Origin: [Clostridium] viride DSM 6836
Lineage (GTDB): Bacteria > Bacillota > Clostridia > Oscillospirales > Oscillospiraceae
NCBI GenBank assembly: GCA_000620945.1
Contig: KK211198.1
Coordinates: forward strand, 730,120 to 794,119
DNA: 64,000 nt
Reading direction: 5' to 3'
The notes below the pieces were generated by a model. That model worked only from the letters and a program-made list of their open reading frames with translations, had not been told where the DNA came from and did not search any database. This document shows positions 1 to 8,672 of the stretch, piece after piece. A program made the translations under genes and the position numbers. Numbering within the stretch: position 1 is the stretch's first letter; every line of letters starts with the position of its first letter.

Positions 1-282
1 CACTTTAGCCACTGTAAACCTATCTCCAAGTTTAGCGTACGGGTGTTGATGGTCGTCTAAGGTTACGACTATAGTATCTCCTACTATTACCTTATGACGA
101 TTTGGGTCAGTTAAGCTCACTTCGTAATCACTTAACCAGCGAAAGGATCCGTTTGATATTTTTACACTATATGCCGTCCCCGCCCATTTACTGACTACTC
201 TTCCTACAGACCCAACCGGAACATCATCGTACTCAACTATTGTTATAACTTTATCGCCCGGATAAAACTTATCGTATCTCAC
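1..282 (-). CDS. Two-module small protein, C-terminus cut by window edge
   Basis: Reading leftwards from a GTG at 282 gives 94 codons with no stop before the window ends. AGAGGTGA lies just upstream of the GTG. The protein opens with FYPGDKV and contains SKWAGTAYSV, FRWL, DPNRH and GDTIVV. These blocks match the complete proteins at 46518-46901 and 48648-49022, so this is a third paralogue. Each full-length member has two similar halves (GDxV ... G ... YxV ... HW ... EL), which suggests two small SH3-like barrels; that fold is inferred. No signal peptide or membrane segment is visible. The function is not recognised. The start is fairly secure because alignment to the paralogues begins right after it. 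Confidence 0.75.
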   Translation of the reverse strand, partial: MRYDKFYPGDKVITIVEYDDVPVGSVGRVVSKWAGTAYSVKISNGSFRWLSDYEVSLTDPNRHKVIVGDTIVVTLDDHQHPYAKLGDRFTVAKV

Positions 283-339
283 TCAACTCACCTCTTTATA
301 GTATATGTATCGATTTGCGTCAGTGAGCAAACTTAAAAA

Positions 340-369
340 CTCCCCCAAGGAAAAATTCAAGGGGAAGTG
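340..369 (-). terminator. Hairpin upstream of the two-module gene
   Basis: A C-rich arm and a GGGG arm face each other, with a T run on the minus strand after the stem. It resembles a weak intrinsic terminator between the LysM gene and the gene at 1-282. The stem is interrupted. Confidence 0.4.
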
Positions 370-406
370 ATATTTTAGACTATTGCATTCTGATACCTAC
401 CATAGG

Positions 407-461
407 CAAACCCAGCAGTGTCTATGCGGAGCAACAACAAACCCAGCAATATCTACGTGGA
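407..461. repeat. Imperfect 24-bp direct repeat
   Basis: Two 24-bp copies (407-430 and 438-461) sharing CAAACCCAGCA followed by TCTA lie in the 330-bp stretch 283-612, which has no convincing gene. A TTG-started minus-strand reading of about 24 residues crosses them but has no good ribosome site. Apart from the two hairpins, nothing else is seen in this stretch. Confidence 0.45.
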
Positions 462-493
462 CACCCCTTACCTTGTGATGTGCAATAAAAAGC

Positions 494-520
494 TCCCCCA
501 TGATTTATGGTCATGGGGGA
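494..520 (-). terminator. Terminator of LysM gene
   Basis: A perfect TCCCCCATGA/TCATGGGGGA stem with a short loop is followed on the minus strand by GCTTTTTATT. It is placed to end transcription of the LysM gene whose stop is at 613. Confidence 0.75.
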
Positions 521-612
521 TAAGTATTATGAAAGATCTTCTATATATCCGAACATTGAGTTGGCGTTGTTCCTCATTCAGGATACATGCCCCTGCACGC
601 TGCGAATTATAA

Positions 613-1143
613 CTATATCATTTCATCGTCGCTGTACCGACCGTACATTACACGCCATTCATCACTATCTAAGTCGTTCATTTCTTGTGATAAAAGCATG
701 TCATTCCAGGTGCTCATATAATTCCTACCACGTCCATCCCTGCGATCTCTTCCATCCCTGCGGTCTCTTCCATCTCTACGATCCCGATCGTCCCTGTGGT
801 CTCTTCCATCTCTACGATCCCGATCGTCCCTGTGGTCTCTTCCATCTCTACGATCCCGATCGTCCCGTTGGTCCCTGCCGTCCCTATCGCGCCATTCTCT
901 AGGCCACCGTCTTCTATCATCCCAATAATGCCTCGGCTGCTGAATAAATAAATACGGCAATAAATAATACCATGGGTAATTCTGATACAAATTCCCACTT
1001 ATGGGAATCAAAATAATCTGCCCAGGAAATAGTTGATTGGGTAATAACCCTGCATTTGCTGCAAGAATAGCCGCAACGCTTATATCAAAATAGTCTGCTA
1101 TTCTATAAATGTTATCTCCCGGTTGAATCCTATATTGAAACAT
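613..1143 (-). CDS. LysM protein with Arg/Asp repeat region
   Basis: The 176-residue protein starts with a LysM domain (about residues 2-48: YRIQPGDNIYRIAD ... ILAANAG ... LFPGQIILIP), which binds peptidoglycan or chitin-like glycans. A Tyr/Pro/Trp-rich linker follows (about 50-80), then a highly charged region (about 80-140) built from 12-residue units of the DRRDGRDHRDDR type. The acidic C-terminus ends DSDEWRVMYGRYSDDEMI. GGAGGTGA precedes the ATG. There is no signal peptide. LysM plus a charged repeat without a signal peptide is common among spore-coat and spore-cortex proteins such as SafA, so a spore surface role is an inference. It is monocistronic, with its own terminator. Confidence 0.75.
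   Translation of the reverse strand: MFQYRIQPGDNIYRIADYFDISVAAILAANAGLLPNQLFPGQIILIPISGNLYQNYPWYYLLPYLFIQQPRHYWDDRRRWPREWRDRDGRDQRDDRDRRDGRDHRDDRDRRDGRDHRDDRDRRDGRDRRDGRDRRDGRGRNYMSTWNDMLLSQEMNDLDSDEWRVMYGRYSDDEMI
728..866. repeat. 36-bp tandem repeat inside LysM gene
   Basis: A 36-bp unit (764-799, 800-835, and most of a third to about 866) is nearly identical between copies. Half-length 18-bp variants lie at 728-763. It encodes the charged DRRDGRDHRDDR units and should be length-variable between strains. Confidence 0.85.
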
Positions 1144-1437
1144 TAAATCACCTCCATATATCCTATGAAGATTTATGTCGAAATGTTATAAAATAAAAAC
1201 ATCTAAAAAGCCAATAAGCTAAGGGAGATTTATGTAACTCTACAGGCTACTTCTTGAAACAATCCGTGGCTGTCAACCTCAATTATGGCGTAGGTAGAGA
1301 AGTGTGATAAGCCAGGTATTTTATTCTTAGTCACTGTTACGGAGTTTCCCGTTTGCAGTATTTTCCAGAAAGTGTTATGATGTTAGAACATTCTTTAGCG
1401 AAACTATGGGTTGTTTAAACTTATGAGGTGAATCAGC
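1144..1437. other. AT-rich spacer, possible prophage edge
   Basis: This 294-bp spacer lies between two divergently oriented genes. No gene, RNA or strong promoter was recognised. It was searched for a copy of the tRNA-Leu 3' end (32940-33023) that could mark an attachment site, and none was seen. Confidence 0.4.
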
Positions 1438-2013
1438 ATGTCTTTACAAATAGCAGCGGCTTTAATTTTAGTATTGTTTTATTCCGTTTATATCATTAAG
1501 ATGATAACGCAAAAAGTGAAAGGCATTCAAACAGACCAAATAGCTCGTGGTAAATCAGGCAGCAGATTCTTCATAATAGAATTGATTATGAAAGTTGCTA
1601 CCTACAGTGTTATTGTTGTCGAAATAATTAGCATTACTATTAACAGTTCTGCGCTTCCGTGGGAGTTGCGCTTTGTTGGACTAATACTCGGAGTCACTGG
1701 TGATATCATCTTTATTTTAGCCGTTTGGACAATGCGGGATAGCTGGAGAGCAGGAATTGCAGAAAGCGATGAGACTGCAATTGTTACGGAAGGCATATAT
1801 AAAATAAGCCGCAATCCTGCCTTTCTTGGATTTGATTTAGTTTATATTGGTGTTATGATAATGTTTTTCAATTGGATACTTTTCATTTTTTCTGTATTTG
1901 CAATTGTCATGCTGCACCTGCAGATATTACAAGAAGAAAAATATCTTATATCAGCTTTTGGAGATGAATACTCAGCCTATAGAAAAAAGGTTGGCCGATA
2001 CATTGGCAGATAA
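1438..2013 (+). CDS. ICMT-family membrane methyltransferase-like protein
   Basis: The 191-residue protein has a hydrophobic N-terminus and at least four membrane segments. It carries the isoprenylcysteine carboxyl methyltransferase/PEMT signature: GIYKISRNPAFLGFDL (about residues 118-133) and a C-terminal EEKYLISAFGDEYSAYRKKV block. Family members use S-adenosylmethionine to methylate lipidic or small substrates; the substrate here is unknown. GAGGTGA precedes the ATG. The gene is visibly more AT-rich than the phage genes beside it and runs against them, ending about 35 bp from the phage late terminator. It may be prophage-edge cargo or the first host gene outside the prophage. Confidence 0.7.
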   Translation: MSLQIAAALILVLFYSVYIIKMITQKVKGIQTDQIARGKSGSRFFIIELIMKVATYSVIVVEIISITINSSALPWELRFVGLILGVTGDIIFILAVWTMRDSWRAGIAESDETAIVTEGIYKISRNPAFLGFDLVYIGVMIMFFNWILFIFSVFAIVMLHLQILQEEKYLISAFGDEYSAYRKKVGRYIGR

Positions 2014-2048
2014 AACAGCCCTCGCTTACATAATTCCGCGCAAAACAA

Positions 2049-2085
2049 AAAGCCAGACTAGGGTTTTACTCCCCGGTCTGGCTTT
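2049..2085 (-). terminator. Phage late-operon terminator
   Basis: AAAGCCAGAC and GTCTGGCTTT form a strong stem, followed on the minus strand by TTTTTGTTTT. It closes the leftward late operon. Confidence 0.85.
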
Positions 2086-2088
2086 CTC

Positions 2089-2367
2089 TCATTTCCCTAA
2101 TTCGTCAAGCCTCTTGTGGGCCTGTTTCGCGGAGGCTTCTACCGCTGTCATACGCTCCGCCATCTTCGTATACTGCTCATCCTGCTTGTCCTGCTTCCGC
2201 TTGATGTCATCAATGCCAGATTTGACATAGCCGATTTCAGTTAAGATAACACCGTCATTTTTAGCCTCATTCTTGATATCACAATCACGGTTTCTCCGCG
2301 CACCTGCAAGGCCAAGCCAAGCACCAAGAAGCGTGCAAAGGAGAGCCACAGGGATACTCCATTCCAT
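2089..2367 (-). CDS. Small phage membrane/coiled-coil lysis accessory
   Basis: The 92-residue protein has one N-terminal membrane segment (about residues 5-23, IPVALLCTLLGAWLGLAG), then a basic stretch and a long charged helix (DDIKRKQDKQDEQYTKMAERMTAVE region) likely to form a coiled coil. This architecture, in the last gene of the lysis cassette, resembles XhlA-type holin helpers, but with the membrane segment at the N-terminus. It sits 3 bp after the holin-like gene. The lysis role is inferred from position. Confidence 0.65.
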   Translation of the reverse strand: MEWSIPVALLCTLLGAWLGLAGARRNRDCDIKNEAKNDGVILTEIGYVKSGIDDIKRKQDKQDEQYTKMAERMTAVEASAKQAHKRLDELGK

Positions 2368-2370
2368 CCA

Positions 2371-2619
2371 TCACCCCTCCTTGCCCTTGAGCCGGTCCTT
2401 TACGGTATCGCCTTCCAATGCCGCCTGAGTGAAGCTGTTGTTTTTCCACCACGCAAGCAAGGCAGCCACAACAGTCCATGTGTTGGTGACAATGACCTCC
2501 ACTTGTTCGTCTTGAATTGGAAGCGGAGAATGGCCAGCCATGGAAAGGCATTGGTTCACCAAAGCCAATGCTAATACAACGGTACGTACAATGGTTCCTG
2601 CGGTAACTTTCTCTTTCAT
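2371..2619 (-). CDS. Phage holin-like protein
   Basis: This 82-residue protein begins MKEKVTAGTIVRTVVLALALVNQ. Its two hydrophobic segments (about 9-26 and 42-58, the second ending in LLAWWKNNSFTQAA) are characteristic of SPP1/phi29-type phage holins, which permeabilise the membrane for endolysin release. The start at 2619 follows AGTGAGGA; an in-frame ATG at 2655 would add twelve polar residues and overlap the endolysin gene. The C-terminus is charged, as in holins. Confidence 0.8.
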   Translation of the reverse strand: MKEKVTAGTIVRTVVLALALVNQCLSMAGHSPLPIQDEQVEVIVTNTWTVVAALLAWWKNNSFTQAALEGDTVKDRLKGKEG

Positions 2620-2626
2620 GCTGTCC

Positions 2627-3265
2627 TCACTTTCCGTATAGGCCCATCCGGTCATTAATCACCAGCAGCCGAAGAGTTTCATATGGCAGGTCAATTCCCG
2701 TGCCATCACCGGTGATTGCTTGGCTCTTAAGCAGCTTCTCCACGGTAGGCTTGCCCCACAAAGGGACATCATCGAGATTGTGATAGATGCTGGTCTGTGC
2801 CTTGGCTTCCTCCTTGGCAATTGCTCTCACTTCTTCCTTGGTCATATCTTCTACCTCCTCATATAGTGGCATTTGTGGGGCGTTCTTGTATGTAGATTTG
2901 CCGTGGTTGTCCCATTGGATGTGGCAATACTCAATGAACTTAGTCCAATCCCCTGCCCAGGAGAAACCGTGTTTCTTTGCAATGGTCCCACACTGGACAA
3001 AGAAGTTATGATCGCTCCACCCTTTGGACTTGCTGTAAAAGTCAATGGCAAGACCAGAACCGTGAAAGGTAGTAGTCTTGCCATTCGTCACAATCTTACC
3101 GGGTCGTGTTCGCCCCTGTGCATAAAGGTAGGCTTGATACTCGTTATCTCTTACCGTGTTGGAGATCTCGACGTCAAGCCCTTTTGCTCTGCATTCGGCT
3201 AGCCACAGCTTAGCGTTCGGTACTACGTCAGGCCGCAGCTTATTAATATCCTGGCTGTTAACCAT
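2627..3265 (-). CDS. Endolysin, M15 peptidase
   Basis: The 212-residue protein has a D,D/L,D-peptidase M15 domain (about residues 1-120). The zinc-site pattern is visible: HGSGLAIDF (His and Asp ligands) and EYCHIQW (second His). Family members such as CwlK and phage Ply500 cut peptide cross-links in peptidoglycan. The last 80 residues contain KLLKSQAITGDGTGIDLPYETLRLLVIND, a repeat-like C-terminal module often found on such endolysins. The start at 3265 has AGGGGAGGGG upstream and removes 23 non-homologous residues present from the upstream ATG. Confidence 0.9.
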   Translation of the reverse strand: MVNSQDINKLRPDVVPNAKLWLAECRAKGLDVEISNTVRDNEYQAYLYAQGRTRPGKIVTNGKTTTFHGSGLAIDFYSKSKGWSDHNFFVQCGTIAKKHGFSWAGDWTKFIEYCHIQWDNHGKSTYKNAPQMPLYEEVEDMTKEEVRAIAKEEAKAQTSIYHNLDDVPLWGKPTVEKLLKSQAITGDGTGIDLPYETLRLLVINDRMGLYGK

Positions 3266-3302
3266 TTGCCCCTCCCCTTTCAGGCATAAAAATACCGCCC
3301 TG

Positions 3303-3479
3303 TTAGGCGGTGACGATGCAAGTACCGTATCCATCTGTGTTTAGAATGGCATCAGCATCCGCTTTATACCGTGTATACAATGGTGTGCTGATAAACCAAG
3401 CTCGGTATCTTGCCTGGGCGGCCTCCTGACCTTGGGTATCAAAAACCGTTTCAATATTTCTTGTAATGTAAGCGCTCAT
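3303..3479 (-). CDS. Phage hypothetical protein (after tail fibre)
   Basis: The 58-residue protein starts MSAYITRNIETVFD. AAAGGAG sits seven bases before this ATG; the ATG two codons upstream is too close to it. It is rich in Ala/Tyr/Arg and ends GYGTCIVTA. No membrane segment or motif is recognised. By position, between fibre accessory and lysis genes, it corresponds to the small XkdX-type slot of PBSX-like phages, but sequence similarity cannot be judged here. Confidence 0.6.
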   Translation of the reverse strand: MSAYITRNIETVFDTQGQEAAQARYRAWFISTPLYTRYKADADAILNTDGYGTCIVTA

Positions 3480-3494
3480 TTTCATGCTCCTTTC

Positions 3495-3809
3495 TTATTG
3501 TGGCAGTAGTGAGGGAATGACATTCAAAAGAAGTTCAGACATTGCTGAATCCATTTGAGCTAATTGAGAACGCAGCTGAGCGTTCTCTTCTTGCAGTGCG
3601 TCAACCTTTTGCTCGGTAGTTGGCTTAGGGGGTAATATTGGAGGTTCACTAAATACACCAGTATCGGGATTGAATACCCAGCCAGTCTTCACCACATCCG
3701 GTGCTTGAACACACTGAGAAGTAAATTCCTTGCCGTACCACTTTTCCACTGGCAAAGCATAATTTGGAATGATTTCTGCGACAATGTTATTATCTAATCG
3801 CACGGTCAT
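3495..3809 (-). CDS. Phage tail fibre accessory protein
   Basis: The 104-residue protein has an N-terminal domain with WYGKEFTSQCVQ and GWVFNPDTGVF motifs. A proline-rich hinge (EPPILPPKPTTE) follows, then a C-terminal coiled coil (VDALQEENAQLRSQLAQMDSAMSELL). This arrangement is typical of the XkdW-like proteins that sit after phage fibres. Its start overlaps the fibre stop by four bases, showing translational coupling. Confidence 0.7.
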   Translation of the reverse strand: MTVRLDNNIVAEIIPNYALPVEKWYGKEFTSQCVQAPDVVKTGWVFNPDTGVFSEPPILPPKPTTEQKVDALQEENAQLRSQLAQMDSAMSELLLNVIPSLLPQ

Positions 3810-4720
3810 GATGCCACCCCCTGTACATAGACATAAACTGCACCATCAGCACCAGCCCCAGAGGTAGTTCCTTTTAAGCTTCCAGAAAAACTATAGTACC
3901 GTATCAGGCAGCCACCCCCGCCACATCCCGGAGCTGTTGCGTCATTAGCTGTTAAGGCTGCACCTAGATTATACGCAGAGACTCCAGACCCGCCACCTAA
4001 CCCAGTAATTGGGGATAACCCGCCAATACAGGTCTGACCAGTAGTAGCGTCTTTCATTTTACCGGGGCCTCCAGCAGCTAACTGTAGTGAGCTTTCAAAC
4101 GGGTTAAAGCATTCATTTGGAAACCCTGAAACCGTAAAGGGGGATGCTTTTCCCATTAACAATCCGCCAAAAGGATTGTCTTCCAGCCTATCGGATGGAC
4201 ATTGAGCCCCAAGTGGAATAACTCCGGTAGTTAGCATTTTACCGCCTTCTCCGCCTTTAGCCACTACCCCATCAAAAGAGGAACTTCCCCCGTTATTTCC
4301 TGGAACTGCCCACATTTGGGTGACATTGGATTGGGTAGCTCCCAATCCTTTTCTCCCTACCACAAGAGCATGAACAGAACCAGGAGTTACGGTCTTAACC
4401 AGGTAAGTAGCCCTTCCGGAGGCTCCCCCCAAAGCCACTTCTGAGGCATTGTTATCCTGGGCTGATGCTCCACTAGCCCCTGCACCGATAATCATGACAC
4501 CGATTTTATATGGTTTACCGTTGAATAAATCAGGTGCAGTCCAGTTAAATGAGCCGGCGGTTTCATATGATTGTATCTTCTTCCAGAAGGCATTGATAAT
4601 TGGTCCTATTACCAACGCCATACCATCAATCTTATCAAGGTTTGCGTTTACCTTATTGACATCATAAAATTCCCCAGGAGCGTCCTTAACAAGGCCGAGA
4701 TTCGGGGTAGTAATGGCCAT
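3806..4720 (-). CDS. Phage tail fibre, glycine-rich
   Basis: The 304-residue protein begins MAITTPNLGLVKDAPGEFYDVNKVNANLDKID, the usual N-terminus of Firmicute contractile-phage fibres that attach to the baseplate. Most of the rest is a low-complexity Gly/Ala/Ser-rich shaft (GGASGRA, GGEGGK, GCGGGG and similar), likely a trimeric receptor-binding fibre. It follows the baseplate wedge gene directly (ATG/TGA contact at 4720) and is the probable host-range determinant. Confidence 0.8.
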   Translation of the reverse strand: MAITTPNLGLVKDAPGEFYDVNKVNANLDKIDGMALVIGPIINAFWKKIQSYETAGSFNWTAPDLFNGKPYKIGVMIIGAGASGASAQDNNASEVALGGASGRATYLVKTVTPGSVHALVVGRKGLGATQSNVTQMWAVPGNNGGSSSFDGVVAKGGEGGKMLTTGVIPLGAQCPSDRLEDNPFGGLLMGKASPFTVSGFPNECFNPFESSLQLAAGGPGKMKDATTGQTCIGGLSPITGLGGGSGVSAYNLGAALTANDATAPGCGGGGCLIRYYSFSGSLKGTTSGAGADGAVYVYVQGVAS

Positions 4721-5259
4721 TACAGCACTTCCTCTCTTAGTTGGACATGTGTATACGCGGATAGTTGCGCATGGGTGAATTTGGACAAGTCTTGATGCGT
4801 GTTGTATTTTAGTGATACATCAATCAAGATATTTGCTGGGACAACCCGATTGAGCAATTCTTCCACATCGCTGAAAATTGACTTGTTCGTTAGAGCAACC
4901 CTAACCGTCAGCGTATAAGTCTCATTGGACAGTGTAGCTGTGTATCCTTCCGGGCCGCAAACGGTTTCAAGTTGGTGTTTTAGGTTTGCAAGCGTGTACG
5001 GGGTTTGTGAATTGATCTTTGCAAGTATCGTGAGCTTTCGTTGATCTATGGTCTTCGTTGCCTGCGGAACGATGGACAACACGTTCTCCCATCTCGAAAC
5101 GCCGTTTTCTGTGGCATCCAAAATGAATTGATCAGCGAGGACATCATCCAGGGCGTTCCACAATTCAGCTACTTCGGGTTGTTCTGCTTCCGCAATGGCT
5201 TTGAATTCTCGGATGGTTTGTATCATTTGCGGAAGGTAATCAATTAGGTTTCGATCCAT
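4720..5259 (-). CDS. Baseplate wedge protein, YmfQ/XkdU-like
   Basis: The 179-residue protein opens LIDYLPQMIQTIREFKAI and contains the DUF2313 pattern: a helical N-terminus, RKLTILAKINSQTPYTLANLKHQLETV, then a short beta-rich end NKSIFSDVEELLNRVVPANI. This family (XkdU in PBSX, gp48 in Mu) closes the baseplate wedge next to the J protein. It overlaps both neighbours by one base. Confidence 0.88.
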   Translation of the reverse strand: MDRNLIDYLPQMIQTIREFKAIAEAEQPEVAELWNALDDVLADQFILDATENGVSRWENVLSIVPQATKTIDQRKLTILAKINSQTPYTLANLKHQLETVCGPEGYTATLSNETYTLTVRVALTNKSIFSDVEELLNRVVPANILIDVSLKYNTHQDLSKFTHAQLSAYTHVQLREEVL

Positions 5260-6335
5260 CAGCTTGCCACCACCGTTCCACGGACTGGGATCTTGTCAGC
5301 AGCCAGCATCAGATTGGAAGTGAGCCCATTTAGGGTCGTATTGGTCACATCAAGAACCCCTGTTAAGTCAAGAATTCTGCTCTCGATCTGACTGACCCTG
5401 ACCACCAAGGCAGAAGATTCCGCCCAAGCCTTCGACAATTCCGCAAAGTAGGCATCAATCGCAGCGAGTGCATAGGTCTGCAAGGCTGCCCAATTCCATC
5501 CATTTTCACAGGTGATTGTGAATGAGATATTGACCGCAGTTTGAGAAACCCCACTAACCGTAACCACATGCCCAATAGGTGCAAGGCCAAGCCCTTCCCC
5601 CGCGTTTACCGTTGGATCAATCACGCTTTGAACCGTGTCAATCAAGGTGCCTGAAGGAACCCCGAACGTGGAATCCAAAATGACAAGTTTCACGGTTCCG
5701 CCACCGTTCCAAGCTCTATAGACCTTTACCCCTCCAACGCCACTAATGGCTTTCGTCCTTTCAATATAATCAGCCACATTACCGCCAAACGATTCCGCCT
5801 TCAGGCTATTAAAATATCTCTGACGTAGGCTTTCGTCTCCCTCTTCGTCTGCTCCAGGAATAAGCACATCGGAAAGCTCGGCACCAGCTAATCCCTCAAC
5901 AAAGTCAATGGGAAGCAGTGTCCCAAAATAGATGTTTCCCGATGTGCCAGGCGTTTCAGCGGCTAACTTGAATACGCCTTGCCCAATTGCTTCCGTTACT
6001 TTGTAATTCATGCCACCGCCAGAAAATCGCGTTCCCAAGGGTACTACCATGGCCCCGCCAGATATATTAGTAAATTGGGCCTTTCTGACGGCTGCTGTTG
6101 CCGCTTTTCGGATGATGCCTCTCTCGGCACACTTACGGTCAAGGTCTCCACCCATGGCGGTATCTGGAAAGGCTCTGTCCAGCATACTATCGAGTTCCGT
6201 ATAGAGGATGGCCAACTCGGCACAAGCAGGTCCAAGGGCATCAAATAGAATCGAGCCTTCTCGCTTATCAATGCTGTTCGGTACACGAGCTAGACACCGC
6301 TCCATAATGGCCTCATAGGTTTGTTCCTCATACAT
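5259..6335 (-). CDS. Baseplate J-like protein, XkdT-like
   Basis: The 358-residue protein has the baseplate J signature: RVPNSIDKREGSILFDALGPACAELA near the start, GTRFSGGGMNYKVTE and a central ADEEGDESLRQRYFNSL. The family (P2 gpJ, Mu gp47, XkdT) forms the peripheral baseplate wedge of contractile tails. Its start overlaps the preceding DUF2634 stop. Length is typical. Confidence 0.93.
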   Translation of the reverse strand: MYEEQTYEAIMERCLARVPNSIDKREGSILFDALGPACAELAILYTELDSMLDRAFPDTAMGGDLDRKCAERGIIRKAATAAVRKAQFTNISGGAMVVPLGTRFSGGGMNYKVTEAIGQGVFKLAAETPGTSGNIYFGTLLPIDFVEGLAGAELSDVLIPGADEEGDESLRQRYFNSLKAESFGGNVADYIERTKAISGVGGVKVYRAWNGGGTVKLVILDSTFGVPSGTLIDTVQSVIDPTVNAGEGLGLAPIGHVVTVSGVSQTAVNISFTITCENGWNWAALQTYALAAIDAYFAELSKAWAESSALVVRVSQIESRILDLTGVLDVTNTTLNGLTSNLMLAADKIPVRGTVVAS

Positions 6336-6732
6336 AAATGCTTACCTCCTCTCTGAGGGTTCCAAGAATGGTTTCTACTGTGACACGAACAAGAGAAGTT
6401 TGTCTTGCTGATCGAACGATCACCACATCGGTTACTGCTTTGATTCTTGTATCCTGCGTCAAGGCCTCGGATAATAGGCGCCTAAGTTCACTTTCAACTA
6501 CCTGCTGACTCTTCCCAATGAGCTGATCGGTCTCTACCCCATAGTTCCAAGAGTAAATGAGGTGGGAAAAGCGCTTAGTTTGCAGGATCTTCTGAATGGC
6601 TTGCTGTACTGCCTCTTGCCCATCCGTCATGCCTACCACTCTTCCTTTCTCCCAGTCGATTTTGTAGGTTCGACTTGGGAGTTCGGCTTGCGTGGAGACT
6701 TCCAGGCTCCCGACCACTGTTTTTGGTGTCAT
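6328..6732 (-). CDS. Phage baseplate protein, DUF2634/XkdS-like
   Basis: The 134-residue protein carries RTYKIDWEKGRVVGMTDGQEAVQQAIQKILQTKRF and YSWNYGVETDQLIGKS, diagnostic of the DUF2634/gp25-like lysozyme-fold baseplate proteins that connect the tail hub and wedge. It sits between the DUF2577 and J genes, the usual PBSX order. Confidence 0.88.
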   Translation of the reverse strand: MTPKTVVGSLEVSTQAELPSRTYKIDWEKGRVVGMTDGQEAVQQAIQKILQTKRFSHLIYSWNYGVETDQLIGKSQQVVESELRRLLSEALTQDTRIKAVTDVVIVRSARQTSLVRVTVETILGTLREEVSIYV

Positions 6733-6733
6733 A

Positions 6734-7069
6734 TCAAATTCTCCCGAGGATCAAGTAGGTTTGGCCACCCTGATTTCGCAGCAAGACTACCTCGTCCCCA
6801 ACCGATAGCCCTGCTGTGCTTTCTTTCTCTGAGATGGTTTGGGGTATCAGATGTGAATGGCTATTTGCTGCTTCGGTGCTTGATTGGGGCACCGCATGGG
6901 TATGACCATTTAGCTCTCGAAGGACAACCAAAGCAGGACCAGAAAGCGGAAAACGGTTATCCACAAACACAGTCAGGGGATCTGTCTTTGTTACAGCCCC
7001 AAATAGAAACCGGGCAGGCACAGATGCCTCCCCGGTCTGATTCGCTATTTTCTTCACTAGCTCCAGCAC
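6734..7069 (-). CDS. Phage protein, DUF2577/XkdR-like
   Basis: The 111-residue protein begins MLELVKKIANQTGEASVPARFLFGAVTKTDPLTVFVD and ends in GDEVVLLRNQGGQTYLILGRI, an OB-like beta barrel typical of DUF2577 proteins at the tail hub of PBSX-like phages. Its start shares one base with the hub gene stop. Confidence 0.85.
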   Translation of the reverse strand: MLELVKKIANQTGEASVPARFLFGAVTKTDPLTVFVDNRFPLSGPALVVLRELNGHTHAVPQSSTEAANSHSHLIPQTISEKESTAGLSVGDEVVLLRNQGGQTYLILGRI

Positions 7070-8016
7070 TAAATCACCTTTACTTTCAGGTCCATGGTTT
7101 CTTCCAGCAGGTCGTGGGTCGCCTCTTCGATTAAGAATGGATGCGCCACCCCGATATCCGGTAGGCTGACATAGATGACCTGACCGGCCCTTAAGCCAGG
7201 TTCGGAAATCGCAGAGATGGAGAGCGTTTTTTCCGGACGATTGTACAGGGAAAGCATCTGCTCACAGCGCTCCTTAACTTGTGCCTCGTTTAGGTTGTCG
7301 TCCACCTTTTCGTAGTACTGTAAGATGCCCCAGAGCGTGATGTTGTTGGAATCCTGCGCGATGTATACATCACGCTTTCCTGTCTCTTTGTTATCCCGCA
7401 ACAACTTAATTTTGTTGTAGGTTTCCCCATCAATGCTGGAGGTGTAGGTGTAGCCGTCGGCAAGGCTTCCTTCCCCGATGAGGGGGAGCTCGTTTGGTAC
7501 AAGCACCTCACTCAGGCGTAAAGAGCCGAAATCGTCCCACAGGTAGAACATGCGCCCTGCATGAACTAGAGTGCGGTCCAGCGCGCCTAGAATAATATCG
7601 AAGAGCGGTTTCCCATCCTCCACCATGGAGGGGATGACATAGCCAGTGTTGGGAAGTATTCCGAGTTTTAACTTGAAGTCTGCCGCAATCTTTGAAAGAA
7701 TTTGGTCTGCACGAGCACCGGAAAATACATAGGTTTCCTTGTTCTTTAGGTATCTCGTTTGGTCGTAAGCGGTTATCTCCACCTCCTCCTTTTCCGATTG
7801 GGATACCTTAAACACGTACCCATAGAACAGGTTTCGACCTAATAGCCTTACGCTGATGACCCCGCCCTCTGCCCAAATGACCCAAGGATCCCGCAAAACC
7901 GAAAGCTCCAACTTTGCCGGGGATCCGGATCGTTTGGTCTCCCAATTGGCATTGGAGATAAGCTCCGTAATATCGAAGGAATCTCCCGTCTTATTATTCT
8001 GGTATTGAACTGTCAT
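7069..8016 (-). CDS. Phage tail hub protein, XkdQ-like
   Basis: The 315-residue protein starts [37 protein letters not shown] and contains [34 protein letters not shown]. These are hallmarks of XkdQ/gp27-like hub proteins that cap the tube and carry the spike. It is coupled to the LysM gene by a four-base overlap. Family length is about 310-330 residues. Confidence 0.9.
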   Translation of the reverse strand: MTVQYQNNKTGDSFDITELISNANWETKRSGSPAKLELSVLRDPWVIWAEGGVISVRLLGRNLFYGYVFKVSQSEKEEVEITAYDQTRYLKNKETYVFSGARADQILSKIAADFKLKLGILPNTGYVIPSMVEDGKPLFDIILGALDRTLVHAGRMFYLWDDFGSLRLSEVLVPNELPLIGEGSLADGYTYTSSIDGETYNKIKLLRDNKETGKRDVYIAQDSNNITLWGILQYYEKVDDNLNEAQVKERCEQMLSLYNRPEKTLSISAISEPGLRAGQVIYVSLPDIGVAHPFLIEEATHDLLEETMDLKVKVI

Positions 8017-8672
8017 GGTATGGCTAACACCTGCCTTGGACGAAGCTGATTGGGATTTGCTCCAACAATCTTCTGGTTTGCTTCATAGATGGTTTTCCAC
8101 TTAGCTCCGTTTCCGTAGCTTCTCTGTGCAATCGCCCACAAGCTGTCCCCCGGTTGAACGGTGTACGTCTTGGGGGTAGGTGGTGTTCCGCTGCGGGTTG
8201 CAGGAGCTTCCAGTGCCTTAGGGGTTTCTCCTGTTACTTCATGCAGCACCAGACGCTTGGCAGCATAGTTTTTCCACTCGGTCAGCTTGATGGAGTAGTA
8301 AATATCTCCTACTTCCCCACCACGCTCCTCGTAGGAGAAGTCATCTACACCAACCGGCATGTTGATATCCAAATCAGAGCCGAGAAGTAAAAAGCGCATT
8401 GGCTTTCTGGAATCTCTGGCGGCCTGTATGGCACGAACAATCTCAATGGGTGTTACGACTTGGCCTGTAACATAAGGTGCGCTGTGCTTCGGGAAATGGC
8501 TGTCCCACGTAATGGTGCGAAGCCCCTTCGTTCGCAGGAGCAGCACCTCGCCTAAGCCGAGTACGGTAGCGATCTCATTCTTCCCAGGAGAGGAAATTTC
8601 AAGCTTCTCCGGCAAAACAGGGATGGGTATCTCTCGCCCATCCCCCGTGATTAAGTACATGGCGTAGTTCAT
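8013..8672 (-). CDS. LysM tail protein, XkdP-like
   Basis: The 219-residue protein has an N-terminal tail domain (residues 1-150, including [20 protein letters not shown] and [26 protein letters not shown]). A C-terminal LysM domain follows (about 168-219: [30 protein letters not shown] ... [10 protein letters not shown]). It matches XkdP/YqbP, whose LysM may engage peptidoglycan during injection. It overlaps the tape-measure stop by four bases. Confidence 0.92.
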   Translation of the reverse strand: MNYAMYLITGDGREIPIPVLPEKLEISSPGKNEIATVLGLGEVLLLRTKGLRTITWDSHFPKHSAPYVTGQVVTPIEIVRAIQAARDSRKPMRFLLLGSDLDINMPVGVDDFSYEERGGEVGDIYYSIKLTEWKNYAAKRLVLHEVTGETPKALEAPATRSGTPPTPKTYTVQPGDSLWAIAQRSYGNGAKWKTIYEANQKIVGANPNQLRPRQVLAIP

